Source of the DNA: Cryptomeria japonica
Lineage: Eukaryota > Streptophyta > Pinopsida > Cupressales > Cupressaceae
Length of the DNA stretch: 64,000 nt
NCBI RefSeq assembly: GCF_030272615.1
Contig: NC_081405.1
Coordinates: forward strand, 155,045,613-155,109,612
Direction: 5' to 3'
A program made the position numbers and the translations under genes. Positions 22,601 through 35,500 of this stretch are shown piece by piece (position 1 is the first letter of the stretch; every line of letters starts with the position of its first letter). The notes under the pieces are model-generated. The model was given only the letters and a program-made list of their open reading frames with translations, was not told the origin of the DNA and made no database searches.

Positions 22601-23772
22601 GTTTAGATAGCATATATTCATAACTATTTCAATTTTATGTGAACTACACAATATCTATAATGCATAATTGGAGTTAAACCATAATAGGGCTTGGATGAGA
22701 AACATGATAGGGCACCCAAATCTGTCCACATGCTAAGCCCAAGAGCAGAAATACCATCCCTCTTGGCCCCATGTGGCAGTCCACCATCCATATGAGGTGG
22801 TGTGCTTAGTGGGTAAACTTGTACCTGCCCTCCCTATCCATGCTACCTTGTCCACCCTTCTATGATTGAGACCCCTTTAATCACAATGGTAGAGGTTGAT
22901 GGGGAAACCACAATTACATTATGTAGGATCTCCTACCCTATCTTGTTGAATTCATTCCTACACCAAGTGACTATGAACAAAAGCGTAGGTATTTAACAAC
23001 AATGACATGGTCCATGGACTAGTGATCCTCCTCTTGATACTCCATTTACAAATGACAACATCTCTTGTACACATTGCTACTTCAGAATTAAAAGTTGCTT
23101 CTTCTAGAACTTTCCATGATTCTTTGCAATAGGATTATATGTCTTCTAGATTCACTCCACTAGGACACATTCATATCAAGCATCTTTACTTTTTTGAAAA
23201 GTAGACCACATTTCAGATCTAGATGACACCATAATGACTTTGATTTCCTCTTGCAAGATATTCCTCCATCATGTATTGCTTCATCAAAGTTCAAATTTGC
23301 TTCTTCAAGGGCTCTCAATGATTCTCTATATAGGATTCTTCGTGTTTATGAGATCCACTTCACTGGGAGGCCTACTTAAACATTTCACATCTGTTTGTGG
23401 ACTCTCACCTTTCAAACATTTCGCATCTTATAATTGAGCTTCGCTTTGTTTCGAGAATAGTTTAATATTCTCTACTTAACAAGGCCAACCACGTGAAGGT
23501 GGAAGCTCATTTGGCCCCTGCCCCCCCACCCCTAACATCACTCTAAATTCCCCGTTAACATCTAACATTCATTCATTCTTTCATCCATTATTAAAATATA
23601 ACATTCATTCATTATCACATAACGTTCATTAACACATAAAATTCATTAAATTTCATTAAAACGCAACATTCATCAATAATCATCAACACATATCATTCAT
23701 GAACATTCATTAGCACATAATTACATTCATTACACATAAAAATCAGTCATTATCAAATAAGGTAGATTACAA
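19611..23772. other. E left arm, no recognisable gene
   Basis: Starts with a CT-rich stretch (19630-19790). The next 3 kb is purine-rich on the plus strand, with only short chance ORFs. Two loosely similar blocks of about 190 bases lie at 23090-23230 and 23285-23400 (shared GCTTCTTC... and GATTCACTCCACTAGGA / GATCCACTTCACTGGGA). I see no protein domain. It may be the remains of an older insertion or of a gene 3' region. Confidence 0.5.
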
Positions 23773-26700
23773 TCATTTCTTTCTTTGTTTTTTCTTTGAA
23801 GCTATGAAAAGACTAAGTGGAACATCAGTTTCTTCATCATTTCCCCCATCTGTGGATGTTATGCCCTCTTCTTGTGCTCTTGATGTATGCCTAGTCCTAT
23901 ACAAAGGACGAGGATGCTGAACCAAAGGGGGGTCCTCTGCAATAACAAAGAATTGGGTTAAATTCAAAACATTTTTTTATTATTGTTACAAGTATTTCAT
24001 TAATTTAAAGAAGACAACCATTACACTCTTTACCTGATGGGGCCACATAATCTTCCACATCATTTTGTCTAGCCTCAACCTCGACATGCTGAGCACCCTC
24101 TAGATCCTCTGGAGTTGAAATACAAAACGTTACATTAATCAATACACCAATTGCAATTAAATTTGTTTAAAGGAATAACAGTGGTCCTCTTTACCTAATT
24201 GGGGAACATCACGTTCCTAATGTTGTCTACCCAGATCATGCTCCACTTGGTCACCACCGACTACATGCTCTAAAATATTAACAATAAAGGTTACATTAAT
24301 TACTACACTAATTTTCAATTTAAGATGTTTAATTGTATTAATAATTACATAAAAAAAATTGAATAGCAAATGAATACCTCCACTACTAGGATGCACATCT
24401 GGACCTTCATGTACAGGTTCTGTTCCACGATTATCATGTTGCATTCCAATGTCACGTGCAGTGTTATCATTGCTTGCTTATTTAAAAAAAATATAGTCAC
24501 TTTAAGTTGAAACTTAACATCAAATAGATTATTGGTTAAGTATTCAACTTGAAATAATTTTCATTTAGCTTAATTACCGTTATGACAGATGCATCAGAAT
24601 CTCGTGTTTGCCCACTCAATTCTCATAGTCATTCAGCCATGACTATATAGCCTTGCTGGTAGCCAATTCTCTTGTCATCTTCTGTGGGCACTCTATTGAA
24701 TTCAGAGCCCTGCATTTTTGCTTAGTATTGTGAATTTTGCTTGTATTGTTTGATCAAAAAAAAATTGTTTACAATTTATAAATATTTTGATGTGATAATT
24801 TACTGATTCTTACAATTCGTGCGACAAGTTTCATATAACCACCAGAGCTAAGTTTGAGTTGCCCATGCTTTTCTTGTCTTGCCTTGGTTGCCTTTGACGT
24901 GTCACTCAATCTATGAAAAGTTTGAAATATGTTAGATTATATAAATATAATGAATAATTAGTACATATTCACATTCTTAATAGTATCACATACCTTCTTC
25001 TAGCGTCTGGTGGTGTATTTCCTTTTTTCCTTTCAATTCTCTCCTTTGCATCCAAAATTAGGTCCTTCCATTCCCTCTCTAGAATCATGGGGGGACGCTC
25101 ATACTTTACGTTCTTCTCTAAATGTGTCATGTATTGGTCCCTCACATACTTTAGATATGTGCCAACTTTTTCTAGGAGCTTAGTCTTGTCAAATGTGTCA
25201 TTTCCAAACAACCCTACCATACGGTTTGTGAGTTCATCTTTTAACTTTTTTTCTTGGTCATTCCACCTTTAAAGAAAAAACAAACCTGTTAGATTTGGAA
25301 AGAAACTGAAGCTACCTTTGCTATAGTTCAAGAAATGGATAAAAGGAAAACTATTCTAGCAATGATATGAAATCAAAATAGTGGATAACGGTTAGTTCAC
25401 GTATGATGTTCCACCTTTTACGTATGGTGGGCCCAAATATCTGCAATGAAATGTTATTAAGATTTTTATAAAAAATATCATTTCCTGCAAAAAAACATGG
25501 GATCATTAGTCCAAAATGAGTGATCAGTAAGTAAATTACAATTAGACTATATATAATAATATTTTTAAAGTACCTGGAACCTTCTGTATCTTCAAGGAAA
25601 TCAATTCTTCGTCGCTCACCACCAATGTGGCCTGCAATGTTCCCATACTAGCAATACGGGAAGATCCAGGAAATGATGGTATGTTATCAGCAGTACTCGC
25701 CTCTGGCACATCCTCATGTGCATCTCCTGCCACAGTAAATGAATCCACTATGAAATGCCTCCAAGAAAGAACACTTCAAGGGTAATAAACACATAATGAA
25801 AGAGAGAGAAAAAGAGGGATCTACCACCAGTGGGCGGGTCAACACGAGCCGGTGCAACAGACGATGTTTGCATGCTACGTGTTGCCGACATTGTAGTTGG
25901 CAATATAGTTGGACTCGACCTCAGACCCATGTCAGCACCTAAAGAGTAATACATTAAATATGTAAAACATTAAAAAAGCAAGTTCACAAGTCCAAAGGAG
26001 TGGTTTTAATATATAGAACATGGTCATCACCTGAACTACTTGTAATACCCTGATCATCGCCACCAGGATGATGAGGCCCTATAAATTTCTATTAAAACAA
26101 CACATACATATTTTAGTTAATGACATAAAAGAGATAAAAATATAAACCATTATTGAACTTTTGTTATGATTAAAGCTTTCATTACTACTTACTTGCAAGT
26201 TTTCCATTGTTGTCAACAATAGTTGCACCCTCTTTGTTATCTCATCAGTCTAAAAACTTATGGTTTCCAAATCAACAATCTCTTGCCGAATTTTTCTAAT
26301 ATTCTTTTGTACAAATTGCATAGAGTTTGTGCTAAGTGCGATGTCATCAGCGCATAACACTGTCGAGCGCCCCACATCCCTATGGAGGTGTTGAGGTACT
26401 GCAGGTTCCTTTCCCTTATCCCGAACATCCGTCTGTGACAAGAATATAATTAACACTATCAAAATTACTTCAAAACACTCAAGAAAAGATCATAATGTAA
26501 CAGTTTGATTCTATCTAATTTGTACAATTACAATGAGGTTTACCTGCTCCGTAGAAGTGTCGGGACCTACACCCCTAACTATGTTATGTGGTGGATCCAT
26601 GTGGCCCTATGACAAAGAAAAAATATAAAAACGTTAGCGAAATGAAACCAATAGACTTAGCAAAAAAACTTAATAATATAATGGTTTATTGGATTCATTA

Positions 26701-27484
26701 ATTGGAAGTTGGCTTAAATGGTATATATATAGTACATACCACCCCCATGATAGTAACTTTGCTTGTATCTGTACGATTCAAATTGTAATCGATTAGCAGC
26801 TCTTCCCCTGCACTTATTGATTTTATTGCACATACAAACACACAATTTCCCTCATGTGCCTCAAATATGCAATTGGGTTGCTTATTAGTTGACCCAGGTC
26901 GTGTACTATTTATAAAACCTACAATATTCCCTATTGCTTTTGGCCTTCCATCAATGTATACAGCCACTCGTTTACTTTGATCATTATCTTTTTGTTGTAT
27001 ATAATTGGCTGACAGTGCATACCTACGCATACTTTTTTTATATCGAACAATTTGCATCCAATCATTATAATTGTAAAAAGGTCCAACAAACTCCATCAAT
27101 TCAGCAACTTTGTTGTAATAGACCTTTATGCTGTCCATGGAAAATAGGCCCAAACCATGTAATGAAGAAGGTGCTATGCGATATATCCTCTCATTAACAC
27201 AAAAATCAGTGTTTATTGGAGGAAGTTCCTTGGGTACACATTGTTTCAGTAGATGTTTGTACCTCAAGGGCACCTCAATGTTGCATTTGGTCTCATCATC
27301 ATAAGAACATGACCCCCCTTGAGCAAGAAAAACTTCCATACGTTTATTGAATTTTCTTCTAATCTTTTGACCTCTAGTTGATCTCCCTATTTGAGATCTA
27401 CTACATGTCTCACTTTCCTCTTCTATTCCTGCATTTCCCTCACTCGAGGAAGACACATCTGACAAATACCTATTTGGTGATACC
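23773..27484 (-). pseudogene. E gene 2: SET domain joined to plant transposase (PF03004-like) gene
   Basis: Minus-strand exon chain with AG/GT borders: 26741-27484 (SET), 26543-26605, 26193-26433, about 26032-26093, about 25812-25939, about 25574-25747, 25390-25440, 24994-25266, 24814-24910, 24578-24710, about 24378-24470, about 24195-24269, about 24034-24110 and 23773-23936 ending KKKQRKK and a stop. The third exon predicts a coiled coil. The stretch IFGPTIRKRW, VGLFGNDTFD, NTPPDARR, SDTSKATKARQ and GSEFNRVPTEDD is the usual layout of the Ptta/En/Spm-type transposase domain of CACTA accessory proteins. Acidic exons follow. In-frame stops near 26251, 24649 and 24226 show decay. Joining of the SET exon to the rest is inferred from strand, order and splice sites. 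Confidence 0.7.
26741..27484 (-). CDS. SET-domain exon of E gene 2
   Basis: A single open exon of about 248 codons between an acceptor at 27485 and a donor at 26740. It has no stop and no ATG at its start, so it is likely an internal exon. An upstream exon around 27737-27785 is possible. After an acidic, then basic N-terminal part comes SLHGLGLFSMDSIK (the opening of a SET fold). Then VAVYIDGRPKAIGN, GFINSTRPGSTNKQPNC and SISAGEELLIDYNLNR follow. The last two match the core SET motifs (pseudoknot and catalytic Tyr region), but the usual NHxCxPN reads NST...PN, so binding may be altered. SET domains methylate lysine in histones and other proteins. Being fully open while the neighbours carry stops is notable. 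Confidence 0.82.
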
Positions 27485-27789
27485 TGTGCACCATCAAATG
27501 AGAGAGTTAGTTGGTAATGAGAGAGATATTTTGCAAATGAGGGTAATATTGATGAAGAAGTCGGCCATAAAGTTGATGTTGAGATTAAAATTTGAGTAAG
27601 TCCAACTAGGGCCTCAAGTGTTGATAACTGTATTAGATTTGCTACTAATGTTGAGGTTTGAAAAACTGAGGAAGTTTGTTTTTCTTGTAATTTTTTAAAA
27701 ATATATTATTTCTATAAGGTATATTGACTTATACCTATTGATCCATGAGACTGTGCAGGATCCTCGTCAAAGGGGTTCTGGTTCCTACA

Positions 27790-28210
27790 CCAACAATTGA
27801 GCATCATAAGCATTACATTTATAATTTGATAAACAATAAATACTGCAGTATCATAAGCATCATAAGCATTATAAGAATCACATATGTATCATCATAAACA
27901 TGTAATCCATCACATACGTATCATAAATCACCATCCATCACATAGCTAATAAGTAGTCCACATTCCATAAATAAACACAAAGTTCAAAAAATGTCACATG
28001 TATCATCATAAGCATGTAATCCATCACATATGTATTTTAAATCACCATCTATCACATAGCTAGAGGTGCATCATGAATTAATTAAGTAATGGCATTAGAA
28101 TTCAAAACATATGAATTATTTATGTAACCATATAAGTCAAATCAATTTCTATCAAGATATCAATATTAAATAGATAATATAATAATCGCATCTCATACAT
28201 TTCATTCATG
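27790..28210. other. Spacer between the two E genes
   Basis: AT-rich, with CATCACATAYGTATCATAAATCACCATC repeated at about 27908-27935 and 28020-28050. No gene. It would hold the 3' end of the transposase gene and the promoter of gene 2. Confidence 0.5.
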
Positions 28211-28248
28211 TCATTGATCTTCTTCTTCATCCAACTCATCATCATGAC

Positions 28249-28296
<48 letters not shown>

Positions 28297-31200
28297 TGTC
28301 GTCGTCGTTGTCATCATCATCGTCATTGTGTTTGTCATCGTCATCGTCATCACCATCACCGACACCATCACCATCACCATCACCATCACCATCACCATCA
28401 CCATCATCATCAGTAGCAGCACCATCATCATCATCAGCTTCTTCTTCGTGTACATTTCCATCAGGAACATCATTGAGTAATTGTCGATCATGATCATCTA
28501 TATCATCTTCTACTTCTTTGGTATCTTCTTCTTCCATCACATTATACATTATCGGCCTTCCTCTTGTATCATGTCTAACAACAAATGACCAACCTGGTTT
28601 ATGTGGAACCTTCGAGTAAAATACCTGCTCACATTGACTTGGAAGAACATAGGGCTCATCCCCAACTCGTTCAAATGACCTTGTATTAACCATTGTAAAT
28701 CCATTATCATGTTCGATAACAGTTCTATCAGGATCATTTATATTCAGTCGTAGCCTATACCATTTGACGACGAACATAACTAATTTGAAGGAATTAAAGT
28801 CACACTCAAGTATATCATCCAAAATGCCATAGTATCAATTTTGAGACACTTGAGGATGTATGTCATTTCTAGATGAAATATTGGTCACCTCAAAGACTGC
28901 AGTTATCCCAGAATCACAAGTTTTCTTTGTGTCATCCAACTGTTTGATGCAAAATTTATGACCATTGCAGCACATAGCCTTGTGGTGTTTGACCTGCAAT
29001 ATGTCTAACATATTAAAATTATTGCATCATGAGTTGATAAACATATAGGTGATTAATAAAATTATATGTACCTGTTGAACCATATGCTAAATCAATTTCC
29101 CTTTGTGTAACATTGGAATCTCCATTATGATGAGCTTCTTTAACCAATGAAGCGACACCATCCCATGTTAATGTGCGACCAAAATGTTTACATCGTTCAA
29201 TCCACACCATCATCCAATCAAGATTGTTTGCAATATACAAATGTAGTGCATCCCACTCGCGGCCAACTGTACAAATAATTAATAGACCACTTACAACTGA
29301 TTTATTTAGAAGATGAAGAATTAATTTACTACAATAACATCTTATAATTACCTCTCACTTTCTTCAATCTACCTTTCCCCATCAAGTGCTCCCCTTCAAA
29401 TTTATTAATGGGGTTGGGATCCCAAATATGATCTACATGGATTTTTGCTGCAAACTTAGGAAGATATTCAGTAATGTACACCATAGTTTGGTATACCATA
29501 TATCCCTCCACCATAAAACCCTCAGGATGTGCTCTTTGTCGAACCAAAGCCTTCAAAAATTTCAAGTGCCTCTCAACCATCCACATTGACCTAGTGTGTA
29601 CAGGTCCACACAATTCGATCTCCTCAACTTGGTGTATGAGGTAGTGTTCTTGTGCATTGAAAAAAGTTGAAGGTAGACACTTTTGCATTTCACACATTAG
29701 ATGAGGGATTTTTCTCTTCCAATATTTTATATCTTCCTTGTGGATTTCTTTAGATGACAACCACCTAATTAAAGAGATTGAAGACGCAAAAATATATAAA
29801 CGAGACTTTACAAAATAATATACAATATATTGCATAACAAGTAAAACAAATGGAAAATATAATATCTATACAACAAATTGAACAAACATCACTACTTACC
29901 TCATGTATTTTCCAAGATCATATATGACTTTCTTGATATTATTGTCGAAGTGGTCTGGGAGAGATAGAGGTAGAACGTACTGCAACAATTATAAAATGAT
30001 CTTTTCATTGTTTTCTAATATAATACAATGAAAAGTACATGCGCAGTATACAAATATATAGTAAATACAAAAGAACGCAAATTACCCTAATGAAGGTATG
30101 CCAATCATGCATTTTCATCCCTGGCTCAAATTCACTCTTCTTTGATATGAGATTGTTTATGTTCGCAGCAAATCCTGTGGGAAATCAAATTTTTCGTATG
30201 ACTTCTTTTACAGAATTGCTTTGTTGCTCCATTAATAACCAAGGAAGGGCACTTATATTAATCTGATCTCCATTGCTATTTGATTGAATGACATTTTTCA
30301 TTGCATGATTGGATTCCACAATGTCACTACAAATTTTGACAATTTTTTCTTTGTCATGCCTTCCATCCAATATTTTCCATAATGTCTCTGTTATATTCTT
30401 TCCAATATGCATTGTATCAAACAAATGCACAATTTGTAGCTGCTCATAGTAAGGCAACCTATTGAATTGTCTCGGATAACTTTTTAGTCCATTTGGAAGG
30501 TGGCCATCCATGCCTTGATGACCTTTAGTATCATCAATTACATCATCAATAAACAAAACACGATAGAAAAATTCAAATTCCAAACATAAACCATTAGATG
30601 GAATGACATTACCTTGACAATTAATTCTATTATATTCCAACTTCCATAAGTGAGGAGTCATTCTTCGTGGCTTTGATGTAGTCTCTTCTTTCCCATTGAA
30701 AAGATGTTTTTCAGTATTCTGGTACTTATGATTTTTGTGAAGGAAGTGCCTATACTCATCAAACACCTGCTTTCCTAAACTTTTTGAATGACGGGATTTC
30801 ATCTTTGGACCACAAACTGGACATGCAAATTTTTCCTTTGTTTGAAGACCTACAAGATAATGTATAATTCTATTAAATCTGTTAATTTTTATAATTATAA
30901 TTATCATGCGCAACTTGAACACTATAACGTACCACAAAAATGTGTTAGCCTTGAAGCATCATGTATTGTTCATACAAGCATTGCATGGAATTGAAATTGT
31001 CTTTGTCCTATTGGTCTAGAGATGTCATACATGGTCACACCATTCCATAACTCTAGCAACTCATCGATAAGAGGCTCAATATATACATTCATATCTTTAA
31101 CTTGGTACTTGCCTAGTGGAATGAACAAAAACATTACATAATTATTATGACCATTTTACTGCAATATTTATAATTAAATGTAGATGACTATTAAATGATA

Positions 31201-32534
31201 AAATACCTGGAACAATCATTGCCAACATTATGTGCTCCCTCTTTATTGACATCCATGGAGGAATATTATTGTTGATAACAAAAATAGGCCACACCGAGTA
31301 AACAGATCTCAACTCTCCAAATGGATTGACACCGTCTGCTGCCAATGAAAGCCTGAGATTATGAGGTTCTTCTTTAAAGTGTGGCCACTTTTCCTCTATG
31401 TCCATATATGCTAAACCATCCACAAGCATTCGAATAATGTCATCTCAACTTCTATTGTGTGCATGGTAATCCATAAATTGTGCCGAGCTAGTGCACCTGA
31501 ATAATCGTTGCATACGTGGAATAATGGGAATATAACGAAGAACCTTGCGAGGCACATTTTTTGTTATTTGATCTGTTCGATATCTACTGATATGACATTC
31601 AGGGCATTTTGTTCCAAATTCATGTTGTTTATGATATATAATATGATCATTGGGACAAGCATCTATTGTTTGATACTCCATTCCAATATCTTTCATAATG
31701 GCAGATAATTCTCGGTATGAGCGAGGTAGAATATTTGATGGTGGTAAGAAAAACTCACCTATCAATCTACAACAAAAAAAAAAGTTTGAGGTGTTAATAT
31801 AAAGAATATTAATGGTACATGATTCACCATTTATTAACTGTAATGACATGTATGACACACCTTAACATACGTGAGATTGTTATGTTGGATAAACCATTCA
31901 TAACCTTCAAGTTCACCAACAACAATACAATAGAGAGAAGAGTTGTTTGGAAGCCTTTGTAAAGGGGCTCATATGCCTTCTCAAGAAGATGTAAATCATG
32001 AACATCAAGGTCATCGTGATCATCTTGATCAACTGTGCCAGTACTAAATGTGTCATGGATCAATGTATTTGTACCATCATCTTCAATTGTGTTTTCTAGT
32101 GCATGATCGTCATCTTCCATGGGATCATTATCTTCAACTTTGATATTCACACCTCCATGTTCCTCCACTTCAAAAACCATATTCTCAGGGTTTTGTTGAT
32201 CCATACCATGTGCTCTAGGGTGCTCCACCTATATAAAATTGATATACATAAATAAACCATGATCATGATCTCATTATCAAGTGATTTTTTATGTATATAA
32301 ATTGTTAAAACGATATAATGAACAACTTACCAGTGGATGATAATCATGTCCCCCTTTAATGTGACCATGCTGCCTACAATGTTTCCTAGCTATTTTGATT
32401 AGAAGTCTTCTAGTCTTTAAGCCCTTACAAATTTTGCAGGGATAATAACATTTCCCATCACCTTTTCTTTTCAAGTTAGACCATAATCTAGCAATTGTCT
32501 CCTTATTTTGTTCTTCGTTGATATTATCTGACAT
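28211..32534 (-). pseudogene. E gene 1: TNP2-type CACTA transposase, nine exons
   Basis: Exons with AG/GT borders: 32331-32534, 31861-32228, 31207-31766, 30933-31112, 30086-30849, 29900-29979, 29352-29764, 29072-29266 and 28211-28993. Together they give about 1180 codons, normal for the family. The ATG at 32532-32534 starts MSDNINEEQNKE. Exon 1 has a Cys/His cluster (CKICKG...HCRQHGHIKGGH) of the transposase-associated N-terminal domain. Exons 3-5 hold Transposase_21 (LSLAADGVNPFG, ACPVCGPKMKSRHS, LFDTMHIGKNI), exon 7 a DUF4218 region (VEEIELCGPVHTRSMWMVER) and exon 9 a DUF4216 region (DPDRTVIEHDNGFTMVN) plus a poly-Asp tail. Four TGA stops (31445, 30970, 30185, 28835) kill it. The protein cuts and rejoins CACTA ends. 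Confidence 0.93.
28245..28430 (-). repeat. Coding GAT/GGTGAT microsatellite (poly-Asp tail)
   Basis: On the minus strand it encodes runs of Asp and Gly-Asp at the end of the transposase (DDDGDGDGDG..., then more than 15 Asp). The plus-strand and other-frame ORFs over it are artefacts. Confidence 0.93.
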
Positions 32535-32539
32535 GGTCT

Positions 32540-35500
32540 TTCTTCACAGGCAAAAAAGTCAGGCTATGGAAACTTCAGTGCAAAAGCTTCACAAAAATTG
32601 CAAATCGAACCAAAACCATTGAACTTAATACAGAACGTATTTAATGTAGCTGATTGTGTGAATTTCTGAGCATTGTGTCTGCAAATTCTTACTAAAAGTT
32701 TGTCTATTGCAGACTTTCTGAGAGACATTTTTGAGTATTCTAAGCAAAGCATTTATTTTAACATGCACTTATTCATCCACATTGTAGGGATAACAATACA
32801 AGGCTCACATATTGGTCTAAGAGGATGCCATGGTCTCACAAAGTAACCAAGAACCATATGAAATGATGGTCTTGAATCCACACACAACTAGGGACAATCC
32901 ATACAATTATGTATGACTTCCCCCTTGTTTGTTTAATGGGATTAGCCAGCTCCGACACATAGCCGTCAATAATCACTAAGAATGTACAAGTGGATCGTAG
33001 CTACCCATACAACAAACACTTACCCCTATCCTCAAATTTTCCCAATGTTTGATTCCTTATATACACTCATCCAAGGTTATCTATGTCGATCTTGGTGAGG
33101 AATCACATCACAACAAAGAAGGCAACATTTAAAAATAGCAAGAGTTTCACTAAACTACCAAAGATCATAAATATTGAAAGAAAGAAAAAATAGTAACAAT
33201 AATAAGTCAAATAAATGTGTTCAATTCCAATAGCAAATCAAACATAGCCACAATAACTACACAATAGAGAAAACTCACAATAGTGATTAAACTAATTCAA
33301 ACAAGATAAAATAAAATTGTTGGCCCATGCAACGAAGATGAGAGATCATCAATAATTGAAGGAAACTTCACAATCCTTAAAAGTGCACATTACATAGCTA
33401 TACAACTAGAAATTGTGGCTAAATAGAGTGAAGATTCATCACGACTCCAATAATAGTCCCTCATGTGTGCATTTGTGGCATGAACACAAAAACTCCCACA
33501 TGGCATGGCCATGTACCTAATGGAGAAGACATGCCTAGGCTACATGCCCAAAAAACATGACTATAATAATAGTCCCTCATGCATGCATTTGTGGCCTGCA
33601 CACTACAGATCCTAACATATCATGGCAATACACCTCATAGAGAAGACACACCTAGGGCCACATTACACATAGCAACGTGCCTCACAAAGAAGACATGCAT
33701 AGGGCACATGCCACATAGCAATGTGTCTTATGGAAAAATGTGCATGCATGTCACACACCAAAGCTATATGTATACATCATGAGGCACATTCATATGTTAT
33801 CAAACACAACCTATTGTATCTAACATGACTTCCTCTCTACATGTGTGCAAATCTTCCAACACTAATCGCCACTAAGAAGGAATAATATAAAATGCATCTT
33901 CAAATATTTGTGTGTGTGCGTGGAATTGTGTCTTTGAACCCAAATCCCTACCATCAACAACATGTAACCATCACCTACACTATATCAAAACATAAGTATG
34001 GTGTGACATCATATCTATTTGCATAATGTCAAAACACATGCAAACATGAAAATCATCATAGCATGACAAAAATAAATCTCCACATGTTGGAACAAAGATA
34101 TAAATAAGATAATAGGGTAAGAGGAAACCCATACCAAGAACCACATACCAACTATCGGCAATGCCATCAAGATAAATGTAGGATAGGATACCACTATGAG
34201 CCATCCAATGGTCCATTCTATGAGGAGAACTAGGGGATACTATCTTTGAAAGGTGTGGTCAATAGAGATAATCCCTACTAATGCCACAATATGTCACCAT
34301 AGCTTCTTGAGTTTTCCATTCTTCTACTTAACACCACATTTATTGAGTTCCTCAACAGCGAGGTTGATTCTCAATAGGATGCACAAACATGTAAACACAC
34401 AAGCATGGTTTCATCATACTTGTACAACAATATAGATTCATTTTTCTATTTAATTACTTAGTGTAAAAATAACTCCACTACATAACATAGGGCAATAATC
34501 ACCATAAGTTTTCAAATAAACTGCCCAAACATCAATTGGAGTTACCCTTTCTAAGGTACAAACATAATTTATTTATAACTTCAAAATTAAAATAATCACA
34601 ATACATCCAAATAAGTTCAATAGTGCATGGAAATAGACAACATGATCCATAATTAAACCCATAAATTACCCTAATTGGATATGCTAATAAAATGGTGTCT
34701 CAAATAATAGAGATTATGTTGGGCCTATAATAGAGATCTGGCCTTTGTTTCATCATACACAAGCATGGTTTCATCATACTTGTATCCAAATACACCATCC
34801 ATAGATAGGTACTCAGTACCACAATCTCATGGGTACCCTTTTAGCTGAGAATACCCTATATTTAGGTGAATCTACCCTTGTATCATTCCTTGATCTAGTA
34901 TGTCATTCCACCAATCAATAATTTTTCCATATTCTTGGGAGAATACACTATCCCTTAGGTGAATATGCCATATCCTTAAATGAATCCTCCTTGTCATCAT
35001 CCTAAGTCCTCTTTTTGTTAAGTCTTATCCCTTCATCTTTAGGAAAATCCACCTATCATTATGTGAATCTACTTTCTCTTAGGTGAATCTATTTAATCCA
35101 ATTCACCCACTCTCACAATCACAACCTATTTAATCTTATTCCCCACATTCCCCTCCTCAATAACCTCTGAAAATGGAATCACCAATCTCTACCCTAAACC
35201 TCATACTACTAATCTCCCTCATTCCCCTCGCATACACATCCTCTCCTCCCTCCTTAGCCCTCAGCCTAACTCTAAGGCGCAGACCCAACTCAAACACCAC
35301 ACACAATCCCAATATCCACCCACCCTTGGTTTCCTCATCTGGTATCTAGTTTCTATCTATCCCCGAGTAATGGTTTACCTGCCTTCCTGTTCATGGATTA
35401 GTGGTTCCGGCTTCCATCCATATATGGAATGGCAAGTTTCTCGATTTTGGTTGTACAGCTATCAAACTATAGGTAGGGTGGGATAGCAATAGTTCTGGGA

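Noticed and set aside
20500-22700. Minus-strand ORFs of 60-80 codons in the E left arm
   Set aside because: No domain, no splice chain, and length as expected by chance in this base composition.
26741-27484. SET exon as a host gene next to a transposon
   Set aside because: It lies 8 kb inside both proven ends of the CACTA element, on the same strand and between two of its genes. An inserted host fragment is still possible, but it would then be part of the element.
28208-28497. Several overlapping ORFs on both strands (poly-Ile, poly-Ser, poly-Met)
   Set aside because: They are shadows of the GAT repeat that codes the Asp tail of the transposase on the minus strand.
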